A stretch of 28,277 nucleotides of DNA from JBPCOB01 sp051000715 (GTDB lineage: Bacteria; Actinomycetota; Actinomycetes; JALYNC01). Of this stretch, positions 14,346 through 22,658 are shown in pieces. The notes under the pieces are model-generated. The model did not search any database, had not been told where the DNA came from, and saw nothing but the letters and a program-made list of their open reading frames with translations. Location: NCBI GenBank assembly GCA_051000715.1, contig JBPCOB010000205.1:1-28277 (forward strand), read 5' to 3'. Numbering within the stretch: the first letter of the stretch is position 1; every line of letters begins with the position of its first letter. The translations under genes and the position numbers were made by a program.

Positions 14346-14960
14346 TCAGCGGTCCTGAAGCGCATCCAGCGCGACCGTGAAGGCCAGGGCGACGCGGCGG
14401 TCGATGACCCGGTCGGGATCGCCGGAGAGGTCGAGGATGTAGCGGTCGGTGAGCGCCACCAGCCGGCGGTACGTGCCCACCCGGCGGTCGCCCACGGCGA
14501 TGTCGAAGTGGAACGGCAGCATGAACGGCACGTCGCCCACGACTGGGATCAGCCCCCACCCACGGCGGAGGACCGCGAGGGGCATGCTGCTCTCCTGGGC
14601 CGTGGCCACGACGTTCCCGGCCGGGTCGAGCACCTGCCAGGTCGATCGGAGCAGCGACCGGCCGAAGACCTTCTGCAGCTGCCCGATCACGGTGCCGTCG
14701 GGAAGCAGCACGTCACTGCGGCCGCGGACCTCGAACACCTTGCGGGCCCGCAGGCGCAGCACCGGTGAGGTGAGGGCCTCGTCGGCGAAGAAGTCGATCT
14801 GCTCGCGGATCTTCAGCCGCCGCTGGTGCACGTGCACCAGCGGTCGGCCCTCGCTCCCGTCCGGGGCGACGGTGGAGATCCGGTAGCGGTTCGCGACCGG
14901 GGAGAACTTCTGCTGCACGAACAGGGCGTCCAGCTCAGCCACTTCGTCCAGTACGGTCAC
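14346..14960 (-). CDS. LURP-one/phospholipid-scramblase-like protein
   Basis: The 204-residue protein resembles the Tubby-like LURP-one/scramblase fold. Repeating beta-strand segments include LFVQQKFSPVANRYRIST, VLRLRARKVFEVRGRSDVLLPDG, IGQLQKVFGRSLLRSTWQV, and a hydrophobic central helix (WGLIPVVGDVPFMLPFHFDI), with RRLVALTDRYILDL near the end. Bacterial members are uncharacterised, and lipid binding is only suggested by the fold. There is no signal peptide. The GTG at 14960 overlaps the ftsY stop by four bases (GTGA), so it is translated with the SRP receptor, which hints at a membrane-associated role. I am confident of the fold-level resemblance, less so of any function. Confidence 0.75.
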   Translation of the reverse strand: MTVLDEVAELDALFVQQKFSPVANRYRISTVAPDGSEGRPLVHVHQRRLKIREQIDFFADEALTSPVLRLRARKVFEVRGRSDVLLPDGTVIGQLQKVFGRSLLRSTWQVLDPAGNVVATAQESSMPLAVLRRGWGLIPVVGDVPFMLPFHFDIAVGDRRVGTYRRLVALTDRYILDLSGDPDRVIDRRVALAFTVALDALQDR

Positions 14961-16108
14961 GCCGCTGCCGCCTCCTCGCCCAGCAGGGCATCGACGAACG
15001 CCTCCGGCTCGAACGGGGCCAGGTCGTCGGCGCCTTCACCGAGGCCGACGAGCTTCACCGGTACGCCGAGGTCCCGCTGGACGGCGACCACGATGCCGCC
15101 CTTCGCCGTACCGTCGAGCTTGGTCAGCACGATCCCGGTGACGTCGACGGCCTCGGTGAAGACCCGGGCCTGCACGACGCCGTTCTGCCCTGTGGTCGCG
15201 TCGAGCACCAGCAGCACCTCGTCGACCGGGCCCTGCTTCTCGATCACTCGCTTGACCTTGGCCAGCTCGTCCATCAGGCCGACCTTGGTGTGCAGCCGGC
15301 CGGCGGTGTCGATCAGCACCGTGTCGACCCGGCGCTGGGTACCTTCCCGGACCGCCTCGAAGGCCACACTGGCCGGGTCACCTCCCTCGGGGCCGCGCAC
15401 CGTCTCGGCGCCGACCCGGCTCCCCCAGGTCTCTAGTTGGTCGGCGGCCGCGGCCCGGAAGGTGTCGGCGGCGCCGAGCATCACCGACCGCCCCTCGGCC
15501 ACCAGCACCCGGGCCAGCTTCCCGCAGGTCGTGGTCTTGCCGGTGCCGTTGACGCCCACCACCATCAGTACCGCCGGCCCGTCGTCGTGCGGCAGCGTGC
15601 GCAGCGAGCGGTCGGCCGTTCCGATCGCCGCGAGGAGCTCCTCGCGGAGCATCTCGCGCACGTGCTCAGGCGTACGGGCGCCGAGGACACGCACCCGGGT
15701 CCGCAGGTTGTCCACGATCGATCGGGTCGCGCCGACCCCGACGTCGGCGGTCAGCAGCGTGTCCTCCACCTCTTCCCAGACGTCCTCGTCGAGGACGTCG
15801 CGAGAGAGCAGCGTCAGCAGCCCGCGGCCCATGGACGTCTGCGAGCGGGACAGCCGGCTCCGCAACCGGATCAGCCGGCCGGTGACCGGGGCCGGGGTCT
15901 CCAGCAACGGCGTGTCGAGCGCCGGCTCGACGAGTCGGTCGGGGGCCACGACGGGCGTCGGGTCCCGCAGCACCTGCGGGCCCGCGATGTCGAGATCCCG
16001 CGGTTGCAGGTCGGTCGGCAACCGGCGTCGGCCGGCTCGGGTCAGCAGCCCGACCAGCGTGAGCAGCGCCAGCAGGGCGATCGCGATGACGACGATGACG
16101 GTTTCCAC
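14957..16108 (-). CDS. ftsY: SRP receptor FtsY
   Basis: FtsY is the membrane-side GTPase partner of Ffh. The 383-residue protein has an N-terminal hydrophobic helix (METVIVVIAIALLALLTLVG) that anchors it directly. A Pro/Asp-rich linker follows to about 80, then the N-domain (about 85-165, with LLTADVGVGATRSIVDNL). The GTPase P-loop is GVNGTGKTTTCGKLA (about 185-199), followed by DTAGRLHTK, TKLDGTAKGG and the closing VGLGEGADDLAPF. A transmembrane-type anchor is common in actinobacteria. It starts 25 nt after smc, so it is probably co-transcribed. Confidence 0.97.
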   Translation of the reverse strand: METVIVVIAIALLALLTLVGLLTRAGRRRLPTDLQPRDLDIAGPQVLRDPTPVVAPDRLVEPALDTPLLETPAPVTGRLIRLRSRLSRSQTSMGRGLLTLLSRDVLDEDVWEEVEDTLLTADVGVGATRSIVDNLRTRVRVLGARTPEHVREMLREELLAAIGTADRSLRTLPHDDGPAVLMVVGVNGTGKTTTCGKLARVLVAEGRSVMLGAADTFRAAAADQLETWGSRVGAETVRGPEGGDPASVAFEAVREGTQRRVDTVLIDTAGRLHTKVGLMDELAKVKRVIEKQGPVDEVLLVLDATTGQNGVVQARVFTEAVDVTGIVLTKLDGTAKGGIVVAVQRDLGVPVKLVGLGEGADDLAPFEPEAFVDALLGEEAAAA

Positions 16109-16133
16109 GGCGGTCGATCCTCGCAGACGCCGG

Positions 16134-19100
16134 TCAGGCGGTGGCCAGCTCGGCTTCCCGCCGCAGCCGCTGGGAGATCACCGCGGTGATGCCGTCGTCG
16201 CGCATGCTGACGCCGTACAGCGCGTCAGCGATCTCCATGGTGCGTTTCTGGTGAGTCACGATGATCAGTTGGGAGGTCGCCCGCAGGCCGCCGAGAAGCT
16301 CGAGCAGGCGGGACAAGTTGCGGTCATCCAGCGCGGCCTCCACCTCGTCCAGCACGTAGAACGGCGACGGCCGGGCCCGGAAGATGGCAACCAGCAGCGC
16401 GATCGCGGTCAGTGACCGCTCGCCGCCGGAGAGCAGCGAGAGCCGCTTGAGCCGCTTGCCGGGCGGTCGCGCCTCGATCTCCACGCCGCTGGTCAGCAGG
16501 TCCTCCGGGTCGGTGAGCACCAACCGGCCCGAGCCACCCGGGAACAGGGTGGCGAACACGATCTCGAACTCCCGCGCCACGTCGGCGTACGCCGCCGCGA
16601 AGACCGCCTCCACCCGCTCGTCCACCTCGCGTACGACGGTGAGCAGGTCGCGTCGAGTGGCCCTGAGGTCCTCGAGCTGACGGGACAAGAAGGCGTGCCG
16701 CTCCTCCAGGGCGGCGTACTCCTCCAGGGCGAGAGGGTTGACCCGGCCCAGCTGCGCCAGGGACCGCTCGGCGGCGCGGGCCCGGCGCTCCTGGGCCGTC
16801 CGGTCGTACGCCGCCGGCCCGGCGTCCTCGGGCGCGTCCGCCGGTGGCGGAAGTGGCACCTGCGGGCCGTACTCGGCGAGCAGGTCCGCCGGACCTACGC
16901 CGTACTCGCCCGCAGCCCGCTCCTCCAGTGCGGCGATCCGCAGTCGCTGCTCCGCCCTGGCGACCTCGTCCCGATGCGCCACGGTGGTGAGCGCCGACAG
17001 CTCCGCGGTCAGCCGGGCTGCCCGGTCCCGCTCGGCCACCCGCTCCCGCTCGTGGCTACCTCGGGTCGCCTCGGCTGCCGAACGCTCCACCGCCGCGGTG
17101 GCCAGCGCCGCCTCCACGGAGGCCAGGGCCACCCTGGCCGCATAGCCAACAGCGGTCGCGGCCGCGGCCATCCGCTCCCGCCGCGCCCGGGCGGCCGCGG
17201 CGCGAGCGAGTGCGCTGCGGGCCGCCGCCGCGGAGCGCTCCAGCGCCTCGGCCCGACCGGTGACCGCCCGCAGCCGCTCCTCTGTCGTCCGGAGGGCAAG
17301 CCGCGCCTCGACCTCGAGGGCCCTAGCGGTGCCGCAGCGGGCGCCCGCCTGCTCTCGACCGGCGGCGCTCGGCTCCGCAGCCGGCGTCGCGGTCAAGGCC
17401 GCCAGCCGGTCCTCGAGCGCGGCGAGCCCCTCGAGGTCGCGGTCTCGGGCGACCCGCGCCTGGGACCGCGCCCGCGCCAGCCGGTCCGCCTCGCCCGCCG
17501 CGGCCCGGGCGCGCTCTCCCAGGTGGCCCAGCTGCTCGGCCACCGCGGCCAGGCGCGCGTCGGACTGGTGAAGCTCGCGCAGCGTCTCCTCGACCCGGCC
17601 AGCCGCGGCGGCATGATCCTCGGTCGCAGCGGCCCGAGCGAAACGCAGCCGATCGGCGCGATGGGCCGTTTCCGCCAGCGCGGAGTTCGCCTCCTCGACG
17701 GCGGCCTGCAACTCCAGCCGGGTCGGCGCACCGGCCGACCCGCCGGCTGCCCAGTCGGCGCCGAGCAGGTCGCCTTCCCTCGTCACCGCACGCAGGTCGG
17801 GCCGGGACTCGACCAGCCGGCGGGCGTCCGCCAACGTCGGTACGACGGCCACCCGGTCCAGCGCCCGCCGCAGTGCCGGCCGCAGTGCCGCCGGAGCGTC
17901 GACCAGGTCGACGGCGTACCGGAAGCCGTCCGGGAGGGACGCCCAGGCCGGGGTCGACGCCGGCCCGTTCCCGACCAGCACGCCCACCCGACCCGCTCCG
18001 GTCGCCCTGAGCAGGTCGATCACCTCGACGGCGTCCGGCAGCGAGCGGACGGCGACCGCATCGGCGGTCGCGCCCAGTGCCGCAGCAACCGCGGCTTCGG
18101 CGCCGGGGTCGACGCTGAGCAGCGGCAGCAGCGGCCCGAGCACGCCCGGCAGCCGATCCCGAGCGGCCACCACGGTCTCCACGCCGTCCTGGCGGGCCAG
18201 CGCGCCGGCGAGCGCCTCCCGGCGGGCAGCCAGCGCAGCCCGCTCCCGCTCCAGGGAGCGCTCCTCGGCGTCCAGGGCCGCCAGCCCATGTTCGCAGTGC
18301 ACCAACGTCGCCACCGACTCCTCGTGCCGGGCGTCGAGGCCCAGCTCTCCGTCGTCCAGGCCAGCCACGTCGGTCTCCAGCGCGACGAAGCTCTCCCGCG
18401 CCGAGATCGCCCGGGCGGACGCCTCCGCCAGCGCCACGGACAGCCGGCCGATCTCGGCGTCGGCCGCCGCCGCCCGGCTGCGCAGGGCAGCGACCTCGCC
18501 GGTCAGCCGGGACAGCCCTTCCCGGCGGTCGCCCGCCGCGCGCACGCTCGCCGCCGCAGCGGCCTCCACCGCTGCCAGCTGGCCCTCCGCGGCGACCCGT
18601 CCGGCCGCCGCCGCCGCCAGTGCCGCGCGCTCCGCGGCCAGCGCCGTCGCGAGCTCGGCCTCCTCGCGGCGTACGTCAGCAGCCGCGCGCTCGAGCTCGG
18701 CGGGGTCGTTGTCGGGGAAGATCTCCTGCTGCTCTGCACCGAGGTGGCGCTGCCGCTCGGCTGCGAGGCGGGCCGTACCGCGGAAACGCTCGGCCAGTCC
18801 CAACAGCGAGTAGTAGGTCTCCGAGGCGCCGGCCAGCCGCTCGGCGCCAGCCAACAGCTCGCGCTCCAGCTCGGCCTCCCGTGCCCCGGCCTGCCCCAGC
18901 GCGGCCTCGACCGCCGCCCGGCGTTCCCGCGCGGCCGCCTCGTCGCGCTCCTCGGTGGCGAGCTCCTCGCGCCGGGCGAACAGGTCATCAGCCAGCAACC
19001 GCAGCCGGGCGTCGCGCAGCTCGGCCTGGACGATCGCGGCCCGGCGGGCCACCTCGGCCTGCTGCCCGAGCGGCCTGAGCTGGCGGCGCAGCTCCGCCGT

Positions 19101-19682
19101 CAGGTCGGACAGCCGGGTCAGGTTGGCCGCCATCGCGTCGAGCTTGCGCAGCGCCTTCTCCTTGCGTCGGCGGTGCTTGAGTACGCCGGCAGCCTCCTCG
19201 ATGAAGGCCCGGCGGTCCTCGGGCCGGGCATGCAGCACAGCGTCGAGCTGGCCCTGTCCGACGACGACGTGGAGCTCGCGACCGATGCCGGAGTCGCTCA
19301 GCAGCTCCTGGACGTCGAGCAGCCGGCAGGGTCGGCCGTTGATCGCGTACTCGCTCTCGCCGGAGCGGTACATGAGGCGGCCGACCGTCACCTCGGCGTA
19401 CTCGATGGGCAGCACGCCGTCGGAGTTGTCGATGGTGAGGACGACCTCGGCCCGGCCGAGCGGCGGCCGACCGGCGGCCCCGGCGAAGATGACGTCCTCC
19501 ATCTTGCCGCCGCGCAGTGACTTGGCCCCCTGCTCGCCGAGCACCCAGGCGATGGCGTCGATGACGTTGGACTTGCCGGACCCGTTGGGGCCCACCACGC
19601 AGGTGATGCCCGGCTCGAAGCGCAGGGTCGTCGAGGAGGCGAAGGACTTGAAGCCGCGCAGGGTGAGGCTGGCGAGGTGCAC
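16134..19682 (-). CDS. smc: Chromosome segregation protein SMC
   Basis: SMC forms a ring with ScpA/ScpB that organises and segregates chromosomes. I chose the GTG at 19682 (VHLASLTLRGFKSF), with GGAG about 7 nt upstream. The frame is open further but loses SMC sequence. The 1182 residues contain the Walker A GPNGSGKSN (31-39) with the following GEQGAKSLRG, two long Ala/Glu/Arg coiled coils (about 165-500 and 660-1000), the hinge (about 510-650), the ABC signature LSLLSGGERSLTAIALL and the Walker B FYVLDEVEAALDD. Length is typical. Its neighbours ftsY (25 nt downstream) and mutM/rnc upstream match the actinobacterial order. Confidence 0.97.
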   Translation of the reverse strand: MHLASLTLRGFKSFASSTTLRFEPGITCVVGPNGSGKSNVIDAIAWVLGEQGAKSLRGGKMEDVIFAGAAGRPPLGRAEVVLTIDNSDGVLPIEYAEVTVGRLMYRSGESEYAINGRPCRLLDVQELLSDSGIGRELHVVVGQGQLDAVLHARPEDRRAFIEEAAGVLKHRRRKEKALRKLDAMAANLTRLSDLTAELRRQLRPLGQQAEVARRAAIVQAELRDARLRLLADDLFARREELATEERDEAAARERRAAVEAALGQAGAREAELERELLAGAERLAGASETYYSLLGLAERFRGTARLAAERQRHLGAEQQEIFPDNDPAELERAAADVRREEAELATALAAERAALAAAAAGRVAAEGQLAAVEAAAAASVRAAGDRREGLSRLTGEVAALRSRAAAADAEIGRLSVALAEASARAISARESFVALETDVAGLDDGELGLDARHEESVATLVHCEHGLAALDAEERSLERERAALAARREALAGALARQDGVETVVAARDRLPGVLGPLLPLLSVDPGAEAAVAAALGATADAVAVRSLPDAVEVIDLLRATGAGRVGVLVGNGPASTPAWASLPDGFRYAVDLVDAPAALRPALRRALDRVAVVPTLADARRLVESRPDLRAVTREGDLLGADWAAGGSAGAPTRLELQAAVEEANSALAETAHRADRLRFARAAATEDHAAAAGRVEETLRELHQSDARLAAVAEQLGHLGERARAAAGEADRLARARSQARVARDRDLEGLAALEDRLAALTATPAAEPSAAGREQAGARCGTARALEVEARLALRTTEERLRAVTGRAEALERSAAAARSALARAAAARARRERMAAAATAVGYAARVALASVEAALATAAVERSAAEATRGSHERERVAERDRAARLTAELSALTTVAHRDEVARAEQRLRIAALEERAAGEYGVGPADLLAEYGPQVPLPPPADAPEDAGPAAYDRTAQERRARAAERSLAQLGRVNPLALEEYAALEERHAFLSRQLEDLRATRRDLLTVVREVDERVEAVFAAAYADVAREFEIVFATLFPGGSGRLVLTDPEDLLTSGVEIEARPPGKRLKRLSLLSGGERSLTAIALLVAIFRARPSPFYVLDEVEAALDDRNLSRLLELLGGLRATSQLIIVTHQKRTMEIADALYGVSMRDDGITAVISQRLRREAELATA

Positions 19683-19818
19683 GCGCTGGCTCCGATCCGG
19701 CGCCCGGACGGCGTACGGCGGCGAGGTCGCGGGGAAGGCTCGACCCGACACTACCGGCGGCGCTGGCCGCTGCGGTGCCGGCACGCCCGCCCGGATGGAA
19801 CCGAACCGGGTCTGGCCC

Positions 19819-20025
19819 TCAGGCCAGCGCGGGCTCCTTGGCCGGGACGGACATGAGCAGATCGCGGTCCGCAACCTCGGCGGAGAGGCGCAGCTCGTCG
19901 TTGACCACACGGAGCCGGATCACTTCGCGCTCCAGCTCACGTACTCGCTTCTGCAGCCGGCGCAGATCGGCGATCATGCGGAGGTCGGGTCCAAGTCCGA
20001 CGTGTCCCAGAAGCGCCTTGGCCAT
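19819..20025 (-). CDS. Small coiled-coil protein upstream of smc
   Basis: The 68-residue product starts MAKALLGHVGLGPDLRMIADL, then has a short coiled coil (about residues 18-50: RRLQKRVRELEREVIRL) and an acidic, Pro-containing tail. GGAGG lies six bases before the ATG. The composition and the clear Shine-Dalgarno sequence argue for a real gene. I recall similar short MAKALLGHVG proteins in actinobacteria, but no known function. It occupies the position between mutM and smc where an acylphosphatase gene is often found. Co-transcription with smc (136 bp downstream) is possible; dimerisation through the coiled coil is likely. Confidence 0.75.
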   Translation of the reverse strand: MAKALLGHVGLGPDLRMIADLRRLQKRVRELEREVIRLRVVNDELRLSAEVADRDLLMSVPAKEPALA

Positions 20026-20098
20026 CGAGGTCCTCCACCAGAAGAGGCCGGCGGTCGGACCCGGCGTCAGCCGAGTTCGCCGATCCGCTGGTCAGTTC

Positions 20099-20128
20099 AG
20101 GGTGGCATGCGACCGATGCCGTGGTCAA
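20099..20128 (-). promoter_or_regulatory. Candidate promoter for the small coiled-coil gene and smc
   Basis: On the minus strand TTGACC (20123-20128) and CACCCT (20099-20104) are separated by 18 bp. The -35 is close to consensus and the -10 is weak. The start codon at 20025 is about 65 nt after the likely transcription start. The 169-bp gap after mutM makes an internal promoter reasonable. Confidence 0.35.
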
Positions 20129-20194
20129 GATGTCGGCGATGGGACGGTCACTGCCTGTAGTTGACCTTAAACCCGTGGCGTAACACCCGCGGTT

Positions 20195-21049
20195 TCACCA
20201 GCGAGCCCGGCGCGGCAGCGGCTGGCAGCGTGGACAGCGGAAGCTGGACCGGTTCATGAAGGCCTCGCGGCGCACCGGCGTACCGCAGCGCGGGCAGGGC
20301 TGATCTGCGCGCCCGTAAACCGCCAGCCGGCGCTCGAATCGGCCGCTCACTCCCTCTGCGGAGACATAGAGCGCGTCGAAGGAGGTGCCGCCTGCGAGCA
20401 GCGCCTCGTTCATCACCGAACGGACGCCGGTGAGCAGCCGTCCGACCTCCGGCCGGTTCAGCGTCTCGGTGGGGCGGGCGTAGTGGAGCCGGGCCCGCCA
20501 CAGCGACTCGTCGGCGTAGATGTTGCCCACCCCGCTCACCAGGCTCTGGTCCAGCAGCGCCCGCTTCACCCCAGTGCGCCGGCGGCGCAGGCCGGCAAAG
20601 AACCCGGCCTCGTCGAAGTCGACGTCCATCGGGTCGCGGGCGATGTGGCGGATGGTGTCCGGCAAGCCGGCGCCGCCGGCGACCACCACCAGACCGCCGA
20701 AGGTCCGCTGGTCGACGAAGCGCAGCTCCCGGCCGCCGTCGGTGAAGGTGAGCCGGACACGCAGGTGGGACTCCGCGGGCTTTTCCGGCGGTACGACGAG
20801 CAGCTGGCCGCTCATCCCGAGATGGGCCTGCAGGGCGTCGCCGGAGTCCAGTGGCAGCCACAGGTACTTGCCACGCCGCCGGGCACCCGCCACCCGGCGG
20901 CCGGCAAGCAGTGCGTGAAAGTCGGCTTCGCCCGGCAGGTGCCGGCGGATCGCCCTGGGGTGCAGGACGGCCACCGAGTCAACGGTGCGCCCTACCACAG
21001 CGCGGTCCAGCCCCTGGCGGACCACCTCGACCTCGGGGAGCTCGGGCAT
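20195..21049 (-). CDS. mutM: Formamidopyrimidine-DNA glycosylase
   Basis: This enzyme removes 8-oxoguanine and ring-opened purines and nicks the site. The ATG at 21049 gives MPELPEVEVV, with Pro2 as the catalytic nucleophile after Met removal and Glu3. GKYLWL carries the conserved Lys, QAHLGMSGQL is the family motif, and NIYADESLW is in the H2TH region. The C-terminal zinc finger (CPRCGTPVRREAF...FRCPRCQ) is complete. Length is 284 residues, normal for the family. It starts 10 nt after rnc. Confidence 0.96.
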   Translation of the reverse strand: MPELPEVEVVRQGLDRAVVGRTVDSVAVLHPRAIRRHLPGEADFHALLAGRRVAGARRRGKYLWLPLDSGDALQAHLGMSGQLLVVPPEKPAESHLRVRLTFTDGGRELRFVDQRTFGGLVVVAGGAGLPDTIRHIARDPMDVDFDEAGFFAGLRRRRTGVKRALLDQSLVSGVGNIYADESLWRARLHYARPTETLNRPEVGRLLTGVRSVMNEALLAGGTSFDALYVSAEGVSGRFERRLAVYGRADQPCPRCGTPVRREAFMNRSSFRCPRCQPLPRRARW

Positions 21050-21059
21050 CGCCGACGGC

Positions 21060-21866
21060 CTACCCCACCGAGTCGACCGGGGTGTCAGCAGCGGCCTTGG
21101 TCGCCGCCCGCGCCCGCTCATTGAGCGCCAGCCAGGCCGCCTCAGCCGCCCGCTGCTCAGCCGACTTCTTGCTGCTCCCATCGCCCCGGCCGAGCGCTTG
21201 GCCGGCCACCCAGGCGGTGGCCGCGAAGGTCTTCGCGTGGTCCGGCCCGCTCTCCTCGACCACGTAGCGGGGTACGCCGAGCAGCTCCCCGGCAGTCAGC
21301 TCCTGCAGCGAGGTCTTCCAGTCCAGCCCGGCACCGCGGGACGCCGACTCCGCGAGCACCGGGTCGAACAGCCGGCGGACCACCTCGGTGGCGGCGGCCG
21401 GCCCCGCGTCGACGTACACCGCGCCGATCAGCGCCTCCAGCGTGTCGGCCAGGATCGAGGACTTGTCCCGGCCACCGGTGGTCTCCTCGCCGCGGCCGAG
21501 CCGGAGGTGGCTGCCGAGGTCGAGCGTGCGGGCCACGTCGGCCAGTGCCTTCATGTTCACCACTGCGGCGCGCAGCTTGGCCAGCTGGCCCTCCGGCAGG
21601 TCGGGGTGCTGCCGGTAGAGGGTGTCGGTGACCACCAGGCCAAGCACGGCATCGCCGAGGAACTCCAGCCGCTCGTTGGTCGGCAGCCCACCGTTCTCGT
21701 AGGCGAACGAGCGGTGGGTGAGCGCCCGCTCCAGCAGCTCGGGCGGGAGCGACACGCCGAGTACGGCGACCTGGTCACCGGGGTCGGATGCCGCTGCGCC
21801 GGCGGGCAACTCAGACAGGGAGAACCCGGCGGCCGTTGTAGGTGCCGCAGTTGCCGCACGCGGCAT
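21060..21866 (-). CDS. rnc: Ribonuclease III (start uncertain)
   Basis: RNase III cleaves double-stranded RNA in rRNA maturation and mRNA turnover. The catalytic domain (about 35-175) has ALTHRSFAYENG, NERLEFLGDAVLGLV with the metal-binding carboxylates, and KSSILADTLEALIGAVYVD. The dsRNA-binding domain (about 185-250) ends with KKSAEQRAAEAAWLAL. The longest frame starts at ATG 21866 inside rpmF, overlapping it by 56 bp, with no good Shine-Dalgarno sequence. A TTG at 21809, one base after the rpmF stop, would give 249 residues and is a plausible alternative. Either way rpmF and rnc are tightly linked, as in many bacteria. Confidence 0.95.
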   Translation of the reverse strand: MPRAATAAPTTAAGFSLSELPAGAAASDPGDQVAVLGVSLPPELLERALTHRSFAYENGGLPTNERLEFLGDAVLGLVVTDTLYRQHPDLPEGQLAKLRAAVVNMKALADVARTLDLGSHLRLGRGEETTGGRDKSSILADTLEALIGAVYVDAGPAAATEVVRRLFDPVLAESASRGAGLDWKTSLQELTAGELLGVPRYVVEESGPDHAKTFAATAWVAGQALGRGDGSSKKSAEQRAAEAAWLALNERARAATKAAADTPVDSVG

Positions 21867-21984
21867 GCGGCAGCTTGGGTTGCCGACAGCGGTCGCAGGT
21901 CGACAGGGTCGGCGCGGCCGCTTTCCACTGCGAGCGGCGCGAGTGGGTGTTACTGCGCGACATCCTGCGCTTGGGGACGGCCAC
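21811..21984 (-). CDS. rpmF: Ribosomal protein L32 (zinc-binding form)
   Basis: The 57-residue protein begins (M)AVPKRRMSRSNTHSRR, the L32 signature. It has a C-x2-C-x9-C-x2-C zinc motif (CDRC at 30-33 and CGNC at 43-46). This is the zinc-containing paralogue type, not the cysteine-free Zur-regulated one. The GTG start at 21984 has AGGAGA about 7 nt upstream, within the end of yceD, which stops 2 bp before it. Confidence 0.97.
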   Translation of the reverse strand: MAVPKRRMSRSNTHSRRSQWKAAAPTLSTCDRCRQPKLPHAACGNCGTYNGRRVLPV

Positions 21985-21986
21985 GG

Positions 21987-22577
21987 TCAGTTCTCCTGGG
22001 AGTCGGTCGTACGGAGGTCGGTCAATTCTGGCAGCCCCTGGAGCCCCTGCAGGGCCGCCCAGCGGGGATCGGTCGACTCGTGCCCGTGGTCCGGCTCGGC
22101 CCCGGCCAGCCGGACGCCGCAGGTCGGGCACAGCCCCGGGCAGTCGTCGTCGCATCGCGGACTGAGCGGCAGCTCCAGAACCAGGGCGTCCGTGACCATC
22201 GGTTCGAGGTCCAGCAGGTCGCCGTCGAGCCGAAGCAGCTCCTCGTCGCCCTCGGCGTCGGTGTGGGGGTAGGCGTAGAGCTCCTGCAGCTCGACCTCGA
22301 CCTCGCCGGCCACCGGGTCGAGGCAGCGGGCGCACTCGCCGGTGACCCGGGTGCGCGCCGTGCCGGAAACCAGCACACCCTCCATCACCGACTCCAACCG
22401 GAGGTCCAGCTCGATCCCCGCCCCCTCGGGTATGCCGACCATCCCGACGAGGAGGTCGCCCGGAGCCGGCGCGGTCCGGCGGAGCCGCCGCATCGACCCC
22501 GGGCGGCGCCCCAGCTCGCGGGTGTCGAGCACGAGCGGCGCGCGGGGGTCTAGGGAGGAGATCGGCTTCGTCTTCAT
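21987..22577 (-). CDS. yceD: YceD/DUF177 family protein
   Basis: The 196-residue protein belongs to the DUF177 family, found next to rpmF in most bacteria and linked in plants and E. coli to 23S rRNA accumulation. Visible motifs are GTARTRVTGECARCLDPVAGEVEVELQELY split across the core, and a second Cys cluster DDDCPGLCPTCGVRL. The four-cysteine arrangement suggests metal binding. The N-terminus (PLVLDTRELGRRPGSMRRLRRTAP) is typical of actinobacterial members. It ends two bases before rpmF. Confidence 0.94.
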   Translation of the reverse strand: MKTKPISSLDPRAPLVLDTRELGRRPGSMRRLRRTAPAPGDLLVGMVGIPEGAGIELDLRLESVMEGVLVSGTARTRVTGECARCLDPVAGEVEVELQELYAYPHTDAEGDEELLRLDGDLLDLEPMVTDALVLELPLSPRCDDDCPGLCPTCGVRLAGAEPDHGHESTDPRWAALQGLQGLPELTDLRTTDSQEN

Positions 22578-22658
22578 CGCGGTATAGGCCGGTTTGCGGG
22601 CGGCCGAGGGATCACTCTACCCGAGCCCGCCGGGTGACCGGCCAGGTGCTCGACGAGG

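Noticed and set aside
13260..14768. 502-codon plus-strand frame opposite ggt and the scramblase-like gene
   Set aside because: It spans two genes and the gap between them with no motif; it is a shadow of GC-rich codons.
16695..19520. 941-codon open frame on the plus strand opposite smc
   Set aside because: It is an antisense shadow of a GC-rich gene; composition is Arg/Gly/Gln-rich with no motif, while the minus strand is an unmistakable SMC.
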